From Thermoanaerobaculia bacterium (GTDB lineage: Bacteria > Acidobacteriota > Thermoanaerobaculia > Multivoradales > JAIOJS01): a stretch of 33,111 nucleotides of DNA. Below, piece by piece: positions 17,099-23,833 of the stretch; position 1 is the first letter of the stretch, and each line of letters opens with the position of its first letter. The notes under the pieces are model-generated. The model did no database searches. It was not told the origin of the DNA and worked only from the letters and a program-made list of their open reading frames with translations. The stretch covers positions 1 through 33,111 of the forward strand of contig JAIOJS010000056.1 of the NCBI GenBank assembly GCA_019911795.1, read 5' to 3'. The position numbers and the translations under genes are program-made.

Positions 17099-17265
17099 GG
17101 GATGTAGTCTCGACGATGTCGGCCTCGCCTTGTGACCAGACCCTACGCTAGAACCTGTCGGCCTGGTCTATCTGGCTGGGTGCAGTTCTAGCTGGTCTCG
17201 TCGGCTCGGAGGCCTCGTCTCACCGGCGCGCGGGCCTGCTGGGTTCGCGATTCCTGGGTAGCGCC

Positions 17266-17850
17266 TTAGCCTGACGTCGGAGCTCGGTCCACGCGCTCGG
17301 GAAAGCGTTCCCGAAGCTGGCTATCGGCGCGGGCCAGATCGAGGCAGGAGAGGTCGTAGCCCGGTACCCAGATCTCGGCTCGGTGAAGCTGCTGCTCCTG
17401 TCCGCGGACGATCTCCCCGCCCTCCTGGACGATCTCAGCCAGGGCGTTGAGATAACTCGAGTTGTCGCCGCGGACGATCGGACGCCGTGCGACCGACGCG
17501 AGGTACACGATCTCGCCTTCGTCTTCGGGGACGCCATGTTGGCGAGAGAATCGCTCCGGCGCCGTTTCGGGGAAGTACCTCCGCTGAAGGAACAGGTCAC
17601 CGGCCAGCGAGGCGTCGCCATCGGATCCAAAGCGGAGATAGCCGACGATATCGTTGAAGTACCAAGGGGGCCAGTACCACTGATCCTGCCAGTAGAGTCG
17701 AATGTGGGGCGGCAGCTCGCTCCACGGTTGATTCCACTCGCGCTCGATCTCAGGCCGCAGCGTCTCGACCTCACGGTCGTGCTCTCGGTAGTACTCACCA
17801 AAGGACCGACGATGGATCGGAAAGGTGAGGAGAAAGTAGCGAACGAGCAT
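17266..17850 (-). CDS. Hypothetical protein downstream of coxB
   Basis: A 194-residue soluble protein I do not recognise. It is rich in aromatic and charged residues, for example WQDQWYWPPWYFNDIVGYLRFG. A strong AGGAGG Shine-Dalgarno lies seven bases or so before the ATG at 17848-17850, which supports the start. It lies 57 bases behind coxB on the same strand and is probably the last gene of the oxidase operon. An overlapping minus-strand frame at 17220-17801 is Ser/Arg-rich and has no such site. No function can be assigned. Confidence 0.65.
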   Translation of the reverse strand: MLVRYFLLTFPIHRRSFGEYYREHDREVETLRPEIEREWNQPWSELPPHIRLYWQDQWYWPPWYFNDIVGYLRFGSDGDASLAGDLFLQRRYFPETAPERFSRQHGVPEDEGEIVYLASVARRPIVRGDNSSYLNALAEIVQEGGEIVRGQEQQLHRAEIWVPGYDLSCLDLARADSQLRERFPERVDRAPTSG

Positions 17851-17907
17851 GGAGCCTCCTAGTGAGTAGGGTAGCGTCCGGCGAGGTTGCTACCGGGAGA
17901 GCCTAGC

Positions 17908-18717
17908 TCAGTCCCAGAAGTCGTCGCCTCCCTCGTCTTCGGCGAGCAGAGCTTGTTCACTCGCCATCCAGGCATCGAAACCACTTTGATCGTGGATGGT
18001 CACGAATCCGCGCATGCGGTAGTGACCGATGCCACAGAGCTGAGCGCAGGCGATCTCGTAGTTGGCATCCTCCTGGCCACGGTTGGCACGCATCTCGGCC
18101 GTGGTCACGGTGGGTATGAACCAGAGGGGGATGGTCATGCCGGGCATGGCGTCCTGCTTCACCCGAAACTCGTTGAGCATGAAAGAGTGGATGACGTCCT
18201 TCGAACTGATGTGGATAATGGCCGGCTTGTCGACGGGGAGGTGCAGCTGGTTGATGGTGGTCACGTCGTCAGCGGCGCTGGGGTCTTTGCGGTCGAGACC
18301 GAGCGGGTTGGAGATGGCATCGACCATTCCGATATCGGTGCGACCGAAGATTCCGTCGGGGCCTGGGTAGTGAACGTTCCAGGCGAACTGCTCGCCGACA
18401 ACTCGAACCTCAGTGGACTCGCTCGGAGCGGGGAAGTCGTCGACACGTTGCGACCAGAGCGGGATCGAGAAGCCGACCAAGAGGATCGCCTCGGAGGCGA
18501 TGACCGCCCACTCTGCGTAGGTCGATGACTTGCTCTTCAGCCCTTCGTACACGGCGGTGGGATGTCGGCTGGCTCGAAACTTCCACAGCATGTAGAGGAA
18601 TAGCAGTCCCCACCCCACGAACATCACGAACATCAAGCCGTGCACGAGAAGCGTGGCATGGTCGAGTTCCGCGCCGTGGGCGGAGGCGATTTCTGGGAGT
18701 CCGAGCGGTCTATCCAT
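17908..18717 (-). CDS. coxB: Cytochrome c oxidase subunit II (CuA)
   Basis: The 269-residue subunit has two membrane helices (about 24-46 and 68-88) and a periplasmic cupredoxin domain that accepts electrons from cytochrome c. The CuA ligands are H177 (VIHSF), C224, C228, H232 and M235 (CAQLCGIGHYRM). Position 226 is Gln rather than the usual Glu; since only the backbone carbonyl there binds copper, the site should still form. A GPDGIFGRTD insertion (119-128) matches CoxB of Acidobacteriota/Planctomycetota-type oxidases. There is no fused haem c domain. The tail ends in an acidic GGDDFWD (263-269), which also occurs in the dihaem cytochrome at 4231-5976. The ATG overlaps the stop of the preceding small gene (TAATG). 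coxB is last among the oxidase genes here rather than first. Confidence 0.95.
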   Translation of the reverse strand: MDRPLGLPEIASAHGAELDHATLLVHGLMFVMFVGWGLLFLYMLWKFRASRHPTAVYEGLKSKSSTYAEWAVIASEAILLVGFSIPLWSQRVDDFPAPSESTEVRVVGEQFAWNVHYPGPDGIFGRTDIGMVDAISNPLGLDRKDPSAADDVTTINQLHLPVDKPAIIHISSKDVIHSFMLNEFRVKQDAMPGMTIPLWFIPTVTTAEMRANRGQEDANYEIACAQLCGIGHYRMRGFVTIHDQSGFDAWMASEQALLAEDEGGDDFWD

Positions 18718-18947
18718 TACTTCCCTCGCGTCGAGAGTGCGGTACGGCGACGCACCACGACCATCATGAAGGCTCCCCCTCCGAGGAGGAGGTAGGTCAA
18801 TAGGAGCATGAAGAGGATGGCGTTCTGGCCGCCGTCGATCATCGCATTCTTGGCCGCGCCGTAGCAGACAGTGCAGGCCGACGCCGGGGCCGTCAAGAGA
18901 CCTGCGAGGAGCAGGACGAACAGAGTCGAGAGTAGTCGCCGAGTCAT
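18717..18947 (-). CDS. Small exported membrane protein with CTVC motif
   Basis: A 76-residue protein with an N-terminal signal-like helix (about 5-22, ending PASA), directly followed by CTVC, then a second helix (about 42-64) and a basic RRR end. It lies between a 65-residue membrane protein and coxB with overlaps on both sides (ATGA and TAATG). The start at 18945-18947 is fixed by this overlap. The CxxC would face the periplasm. Small oxidase accessory subunit or copper/thiol helper are both possible; I know of no defined family. Confidence 0.65.
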   Translation of the reverse strand: MTRRLLSTLFVLLLAGLLTAPASACTVCYGAAKNAMIDGGQNAILFMLLLTYLLLGGGAFMMVVVRRRTALSTRGK

Positions 18948-19141
18948 AGGAAGCTCACCTCGCGGGTTTTGCGCAGGAACCAGACACCATAGACCGGAAG
19001 TGCGATCGCGGCGCCGACAGAACCAAAACCGAGCCAACCCATTCCCTCGCCAGGCGCCTGTTGAAACGCCCAGAACGCCACCCCAGCGGCGAGCAGGGTG
19101 GAGGCGGTGACAAAGAGGACGTGGAAAGCCTTGAGGGACAT
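18944..19141 (-). CDS. Small two-helix membrane protein in the cox operon
   Basis: A 65-residue protein with two hydrophobic helices (about 5-26 and 35-56) and a charged C terminus (RKTREVSF). It follows subunit IV by 40 bases and overlaps the next small gene by four bases (ATGA). Small membrane proteins of this type are common in bacterial oxidase operons as accessory subunits. No specific family is recognised. Confidence 0.65.
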   Translation of the reverse strand: MSLKAFHVLFVTASTLLAAGVAFWAFQQAPGEGMGWLGFGSVGAAIALPVYGVWFLRKTREVSFL

Positions 19142-19181
19142 ACGGGGCGCCTGGTTCGGAGTGATGAAGTCTGGAGTGGTC

Positions 19182-19478
19182 TTAGAGAGTAATCGGGTTG
19201 CCGGCCGTCATAGTGGGGATGACGAGGACGAAGAAGAAGAACACTGCCGAGAGGAGGAGGGTCCAGAGGATCAACTTGCGCTCGGTCATCAGGTGCATGA
19301 AGTAGCACGCGACCAGACTTGCCTTGACGGTAGCGATGAGCAGAGCCAGGGCAATGGCCTCCATGGTCGGTAGGTGAAGGTACGACACCGCGACCGTGAT
19401 CAAGGTCAGCGTCATCAAGGCCACGAAGACCATGATGTAGGGTCGAATGTTGGGCTTCTCTCCCAGGGTATGTGCCAT
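19182..19478 (-). CDS. Cytochrome c oxidase subunit IV (prokaryotic type)
   Basis: A 98-residue protein with three membrane helices and the usual pattern of bacterial subunit IV: LPTMEAIALALLIATVKASLVACYFMHL in the second helix, ending with a hydrophobic third helix. The start at 19476-19478 (MAHTLGEKP) is chosen over an in-frame ATG at 19634 that would overlap coxC. It stabilises the oxidase and has no cofactor. It lies 52 bases behind coxC. Confidence 0.88.
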   Translation of the reverse strand: MAHTLGEKPNIRPYIMVFVALMTLTLITVAVSYLHLPTMEAIALALLIATVKASLVACYFMHLMTERKLILWTLLLSAVFFFFVLVIPTMTAGNPITL

Positions 19479-19530
19479 AAAGTGAACTCCGGTGGTAGTC
19501 GTCGTGTCGTGAATCGCTACAGTAGACGCG

Positions 19531-20145
19531 CTAGGAGGCGGCGTCCGGGAGCAGATAGAGGATCGGAAAGAGGAAGATCCACACCAGGTCGACGAAGTGC
19601 CAGAACAGGCCGGAGGCCTCGACTCGATTGGCAAACTGCTGGGGGTTGGAGTGGAACATCTTCGATCCTGGAATCCACAGGTAAGCGTTGTAGCCCATGC
19701 CCACGATCACGTGGAGGGCGTGAAGACCGGTGAAGGTGAAGTAGATCGCCATGAAGGTACTGTGGCTGGGATACAGATGGTGCTCAAACTTGGCCGAGTA
19801 CTCGAACCCCTTGACCACGAGGAACACCGCACCGGCCATCACGGTACATCCCATGTAGAGCCGGAACTTGGCGAAGTTTTGTTCCATCGCGGCGGCCCAG
19901 GCGAGGACCATGGTCACACTGGAGGTGATCAAGACCACAGTGTTGAGGGTCGCCATGGGAACCGAGAGCGCGCCTGATCCCGCTCCGAACTCCGGATTGC
20001 CGGTCCGCAGCAAAATGTAGCCGGCAAAGAGAGATCCGAAGAGCATGATCTCAGAGGCGAGGAAGAGCCAGATGCCCAGTTTAACGTTGTTGACCCCGGT
20101 GTCGGGGCGAATCTCCGTGGTGTAGGGAATGACGGTCGTCGACAT
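19531..20145 (-). CDS. coxC: Cytochrome c oxidase subunit III
   Basis: The 204-residue length and five predicted helices fit the short bacterial subunit III. Family marks are KLGIWLFLASEIMLFGSLFAGYILLR, the conserved Glu in VKGFEYSAKF, and TGLHALHVIVGMGY followed by ASGLFWHFVDLVWIFLFPILYL at the end. Subunit III carries no metal but supports proton uptake into the D pathway. It follows coxA by nine bases. Confidence 0.93.
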   Translation of the reverse strand: MSTTVIPYTTEIRPDTGVNNVKLGIWLFLASEIMLFGSLFAGYILLRTGNPEFGAGSGALSVPMATLNTVVLITSSVTMVLAWAAAMEQNFAKFRLYMGCTVMAGAVFLVVKGFEYSAKFEHHLYPSHSTFMAIYFTFTGLHALHVIVGMGYNAYLWIPGSKMFHSNPQQFANRVEASGLFWHFVDLVWIFLFPILYLLPDAAS

Positions 20146-20154
20146 GGGGATTCC

Positions 20155-21897
20155 TCAGGCTTCGGAAGATACGTTGCCAGCGACGTACTGGGGGAGGAAG
20201 TCCTCCTCCATGCCCGGAACGCTGTACTCGTAGGGGCCGTGGTAGACGGTCGGAACGGTGGCGAAGTTTCCGTGTGGCGGGGGCGAAGGCGCCAGCCACT
20301 CGAGGGTGGTCGCCTGCCAGGCGTTGTCCGGCGCCTTGGCGCCGCCCTTGAGGCTCATGAAGAAGTTGATGATAAAGGGAATCTGGGCGATCGCCAGACC
20401 CCAGGCCGAGAAGGACATCACCTTGTTGAGGTGGAGGACTTCCTGAGCGTGAGCGTAGATCTGGCCGCCATCGAAGAGCCGCCGCTGCACACCGTGCAGC
20501 CCCTGGATCAGCATCGGGAAGAAGATCCCGTTGATGAAGATCAAACTGGGCCAGAAGTGAATTCGCCCGAGCTTCTCGCTGAGGTACCGACCGGTGGCTT
20601 TCGGATACCAGTAGTAGACCCCGGCAAAGAGGGCGAAGATGGTCCCGGGAGCGACCACATAGTGGAAGTGCCCGATGACGTAGTAGGTGTCATGCAGATG
20701 GATGTCAGAACTCGCCAGACCGAGGGGGAGGCCGGTGAGGCCGCCGATGCCGAACATGGGGATGAAAGCAAGGGCGAACATCATGGCGGTATTGAAGCGG
20801 ATCGAGGCGCCCCACAGCGAGAGTAGGAGGCAGGTCAGGATCACCACGGACGGGATCGAGATGATCATCGTCGTCGTCTGGAAGAAAGCCGACATCATCG
20901 TTCCCATACCGGTGATAAACATGTGGTGGGCCCACACGATGAACGACATGAAGCCGACGAAGAGCACCGAGTAGACCAGTGCCTTGTAGCCGTACAGCGG
21001 CTTGCGGGTGTTGTTGGCCACCACCTCGCCGACGATACCGAGCGCCGGAAGGATGAGGACGTAGACCTCGGGGTGAGCGAGAAACCAGAAGAGGTGCTGC
21101 CACAGGATCGGACTACCACCACCGGTGTTGGCTATCGCCTGGCCGCTGACGATCAACCCCTCCGGCATGAAGAAGCTGGTACCGGCCAATCGGTCCATGA
21201 GCTGCATGACACCGGCTGCTTGCATGGCTGGAAAGGCGAGAAGCAGCAAGAAGGAGGTGACGAACTGAGCCCAGACGAAGAAGGGAAGCCGCCAGAAGGT
21301 CATTCCAGGCGCTCGAAGCTGCACGATGGTGACGATGAAGTTAATCGCACCGAGGAGCGACGACATGATCAGGAAGAGCATGCCGAAGACCCACCAGGTC
21401 TGTCCGGAGCCGGCGATGTTCGACAGCGGCGGATAGGAAGTCCAGCCCGACTGAGCGGAGCCACCGGGTACGAAGAAGCTGGAAAGCATCACCACGCCAC
21501 CCCAGAAGTAGAGGTGGTAACTCATCATGTTGAGGCGGGGGAACGCCATGTCGGGAGCGCCGATCTGGAGGGGCACCACGAAGTTGCCGAAGCCGCCGAC
21601 GGCCAGAGGTACCACGCCTAGGAACACCATGATGGTTCCGTGCATTGCCCCGAGCTGGTTGTAGAACTCGGGCAGCATGATCCCCCCCGGCATGCGGCTG
21701 TCCCCGAGGAGTCCTCCGAACGGCAGCGCTTCACCTGGGAAGGCGAGCTGCCACCGCATCAGCATCATGAGGGTGAAGCCGAAGAAGAGGAAGAGCAGGG
21801 CGGTGACGGCGTACTGAATCCCGATCACCTTGTGATCTACTGAAAACCAGCTCGCTAGGAGTCCTGGTTTCTCGTGATGTGCGTGCGACTCTCCCAT
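20155..21897 (-). CDS. coxA: Cytochrome c oxidase subunit I, K-channel lysine absent
   Basis: The 580-residue catalytic subunit reduces oxygen to water and pumps protons. Haem a ligands are H86 and H412, haem a3 ligand H410, CuB ligands H275, H324 and H325, and the cross-linked Tyr is Y279 (HPEVY). The D-pathway residues are present: N105, D116, N123 and E277, so it is an A-type enzyme. However, the helix that normally carries the K-pathway motif (IPTGVKxF) reads IPSVVILT at 348-355, placing Ile353 where the lysine should be. Translation was checked on the bases at 20836-20880. The first gene upstream encodes a cupredoxin-like protein; gaps to coxC are nine bases. The N terminus (GESHAHHEKPG) is His-rich and lies before the first helix. 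Confidence 0.96.
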   Translation of the reverse strand: MGESHAHHEKPGLLASWFSVDHKVIGIQYAVTALLFLFFGFTLMMLMRWQLAFPGEALPFGGLLGDSRMPGGIMLPEFYNQLGAMHGTIMVFLGVVPLAVGGFGNFVVPLQIGAPDMAFPRLNMMSYHLYFWGGVVMLSSFFVPGGSAQSGWTSYPPLSNIAGSGQTWWVFGMLFLIMSSLLGAINFIVTIVQLRAPGMTFWRLPFFVWAQFVTSFLLLLAFPAMQAAGVMQLMDRLAGTSFFMPEGLIVSGQAIANTGGGSPILWQHLFWFLAHPEVYVLILPALGIVGEVVANNTRKPLYGYKALVYSVLFVGFMSFIVWAHHMFITGMGTMMSAFFQTTTMIISIPSVVILTCLLLSLWGASIRFNTAMMFALAFIPMFGIGGLTGLPLGLASSDIHLHDTYYVIGHFHYVVAPGTIFALFAGVYYWYPKATGRYLSEKLGRIHFWPSLIFINGIFFPMLIQGLHGVQRRLFDGGQIYAHAQEVLHLNKVMSFSAWGLAIAQIPFIINFFMSLKGGAKAPDNAWQATTLEWLAPSPPPHGNFATVPTVYHGPYEYSVPGMEEDFLPQYVAGNVSSEA

Positions 21898-21939
21898 CGG
21901 GGACCTCTCAGGTATAGGGCTCTACTGTGCGGTGCAGCA

Positions 21940-21999
21940 AGTGCTCCGGATCCAGCTCAAGTGTTCCGGATCCGGCTCAAGTGCTCCGTGTCAGACTCA
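21940..21999. repeat. Three imperfect 20-bp tandem repeats upstream of coxA
   Basis: Three consecutive 20-base units, each beginning AGTG(C/T)TCCG and ending CTCA: 21940-21959, 21960-21979 and 21980-21999. Units 1 and 2 differ at two bases; unit 3 differs mainly in its middle. They fill about half of the 121-base gap between the cupredoxin-like gene and coxA. Twenty bases is close to two helical turns, so all copies would face the same side of the DNA. They may be binding sites, an mRNA element, or just slipped replication. Confidence 0.8.
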
Positions 22000-22018
22000 A
22001 CTGCGTTTCTAGGGTGTC

Positions 22019-22726
22019 TTACTTCTTGGGAATCATGAAGGAGAAATCGAGCTTGGCTGCCCCTCCGGAGACCGTGACCGAGCCGCTTTGGGTGCCGAGC
22101 TTCTCGTGCCATGCAATCACTTCGTAGGTTCCATCCGGAACGTTTTGGATGGTGAAGCCGCCATTGGCGTCGGACACCGCAAAGAAGGGGTGGTCCATCA
22201 CGGCGACGTAGGACTTCATCCAAGGGTGCACGTCGCACTTCACGGGGAAGACGGCTTCTGGCTTTGAGAAAGAGGTCTCCTTCTCCTTGAGGGTTGGGGG
22301 CATGCCGATGTTGAACTCGCGGTTGACTTCGGGCAATCCGTGCACGTTGTGGAGAACGCCGTCGGAGTTGTGAAACATCAGTTTCTGTCCAACCCTGACT
22401 CCAGCCACGTGAGGCACGTACATGCACCCTTCCTGGTTGATGATGACATCGGAGCTAGGGGCTGGGAAGTCGCCGGCCGGCGGGTTCTTGATCTGCAAGA
22501 AGACGTTGGCGAGGCCATTGCCCTCGCCGAGAACGAGAACGTCCTGCTGGATCGGACCGGAGTGCTTTGAAGCGCAGGCCGGGTCGGCGTCCATGCGGAG
22601 TGGCTTGAGGGAAGGGACCTTGTCGTCGTAGGTGACCTTACCGGTAACGCTACCGGCAAAGGCGGAAGTGGTGGCCACGACGGCGCAGGTAAGGGCTACG
22701 GCGAGGGTGCGGGTATTCAAACGCAT
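22019..22726 (-). CDS. Exported cupredoxin-like protein with C-terminal carboxypeptidase-regulatory-like region
   Basis: A 235-residue protein with a clear signal peptide (MRLNTRTLAVALTCAVVATTSAFA). The body resembles plastocyanin-like proteins often found near oxidase genes in Acidobacteriota-type genomes. LMFHNSDGVLHNVHG could supply one His, and FPVKCDVHPWMKSYVAVM could supply Cys, His and Met, the usual blue-copper set. The end (GGFTIQNVPDGTYEVIAWHEKLG) is like a carboxypeptidase-regulatory beta-sandwich. It is the first gene of the cox operon, 121 bases before coxA. A periplasmic electron carrier to CuA or a copper donor for assembly would both fit. The assignment rests on motif reading only. 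Confidence 0.75.
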   Translation of the reverse strand: MRLNTRTLAVALTCAVVATTSAFAGSVTGKVTYDDKVPSLKPLRMDADPACASKHSGPIQQDVLVLGEGNGLANVFLQIKNPPAGDFPAPSSDVIINQEGCMYVPHVAGVRVGQKLMFHNSDGVLHNVHGLPEVNREFNIGMPPTLKEKETSFSKPEAVFPVKCDVHPWMKSYVAVMDHPFFAVSDANGGFTIQNVPDGTYEVIAWHEKLGTQSGSVTVSGGAAKLDFSFMIPKK

Positions 22727-22770
22727 TGGAGTGATTCCTTTTCCTGAGAACCGACCCGTCGCTTTGGCTG

Positions 22771-22791
22771 GGTCAGGAGAATTTCCTGACC
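22771..22791. promoter_or_regulatory. Perfect 8-bp dyad in the leader of the cox operon
   Basis: GGTCAGGA-5 nt-TCCTGACC is a perfect inverted repeat centred 55 bases before the start of the cupredoxin-like gene. A nearby 9-base direct repeat, GGCTGGGTC, occurs at 22766-22774 and 22810-22818. Promoter elements further upstream are weak (minus strand TTGGAC then AATAAG, 17 bases apart). It may be an operator or a leader hairpin controlling the oxidase genes. Confidence 0.45.
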
Positions 22792-22979
22792 GGCGAACCC
22801 TAGGATCTGGGCTGGGTCGGTCCTTATTGTGGTATTGCTAATAGCGTCCAAGGATAGTGGGAAGAGGTGCAGAGGGTCAAGGGGGATCGGGGCGACCCGG
22901 GGCGACCCGCTTACGTGCTCGGCAGGCATCTCAAAACGATATACTGCGGCGGCTCGTTCGAAGAGGATCTCTCCGGTTC

Positions 22980-23795
22980 ATGAATCTAACCACAGCGAAC
23001 ATCAAGGACTTTCTGTCCCATCCCCGTTTGACCTTGCGGGTTAGGCGCCAGCTCATGGCGCTACCGTCCTCGTTGGTCGGCAGCATTGGAGCCGGGGACT
23101 TCAAGCGCTCGGGACGCGAGCTCTGCGAGTTGCTCCAATCGGAGGGCCTACGTTCCACCGACCGAGTACTCGACCTGGGTTGTGGGCTTGGCAGAGTGGC
23201 CATGCCGCTCCAGGGAGTCCTCGGACATCGAGGTTCCTACGACGGAGTGGACGTCGTTCCCGAGATGATCGCCTGGGACACCGAGCACATTACGAGCTGC
23301 TCCCCCAACTTCCGGTTCCATCACCTGGATCTCCACAACGGGATGTACAACCCGAACGGTAAGCTCGAAATCGCTGATCTGCGCTTTCCCTTCGACGACG
23401 ACTCTTTCGATCTCGCCTGGGCGACGTCTCTCTTCACTCATCTGCTGGAAGCCGACACCATTGCCTACTTTCACGAGCTCTCGCGAGTGCTCCGTCCGGG
23501 GGCCTGGGCGCTGGCGACCTTTTTTCTCCTCGACGACACGACCCGCGCCTTCATGGAGGGCGGGACGCACCAGCCCGTCTTCGCTCATCGCTGGAAGCGC
23601 GGTTTGATCGACAACCCTGAGAGTCCAGAGGATGCCGTCGCTTTCGAACTCGATTGGGTCCTCGAGCAGTTGCGCTCCGCCGGGCTCGAGCCCCGGCTTC
23701 CCCACTACCGAGGCTTCTGGTGCGGTCGTCCCGAGACGGCCGAAGATGTCGGCGGGCATAGGTTCCAGGACTACCTGATCGTCCGCAAGCTGTAA
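22980..23795 (+). CDS. Class I SAM-dependent methyltransferase
   Basis: The 271-residue protein has a Rossmann methyltransferase fold. Motif I is VLDLGCGLGRVAMPL, followed by YDGVDVVPEMIAW (acidic residue binding the SAM ribose), LRFPFDDDSFDLAWATSLFTHLL (motif IV region) and ELSRVLRPGAWALATFFLL (motif V). The N-terminal 50 residues are basic and outside the domain. The ATG at 22980 is preferred, although the frame is open to 22857. A TATACT -10-like element at 22940-22945 lacks a good -35. Substrate unknown. It is divergent from the cox operon and convergent with the GNAT-like gene. Confidence 0.85.
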   Translation: MNLTTANIKDFLSHPRLTLRVRRQLMALPSSLVGSIGAGDFKRSGRELCELLQSEGLRSTDRVLDLGCGLGRVAMPLQGVLGHRGSYDGVDVVPEMIAWDTEHITSCSPNFRFHHLDLHNGMYNPNGKLEIADLRFPFDDDSFDLAWATSLFTHLLEADTIAYFHELSRVLRPGAWALATFFLLDDTTRAFMEGGTHQPVFAHRWKRGLIDNPESPEDAVAFELDWVLEQLRSAGLEPRLPHYRGFWCGRPETAEDVGGHRFQDYLIVRKL

Positions 23796-23833
23796 TGCTT
23801 GCCGCGCGGACGCGTCAACTTCTGCCGGTCTGC

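Noticed and set aside
17220-17801. Alternative minus-strand frame overlapping the hypothetical gene at 17266-17850
   Set aside because: Ser/Arg/Thr-rich with no ribosome site; the chosen frame has AGGAGG and a balanced composition.
18034-18048. Loss of CuA function from Glu to Gln in CAQLC of CoxB
   Set aside because: Copper is bound through the backbone carbonyl at this position and all side-chain ligands are present, so the site is probably intact.
20923-21621. Plus-strand 232-residue frame opposite coxA
   Set aside because: Composition (Glu/His/Gly-rich, no motifs) is that of a shadow of the coxA gene.
22884-22910. Short direct repeat GGGGCGACCC as a regulatory element
   Set aside because: Two 10-base copies in a GC-rich intergenic region are not distinctive enough.
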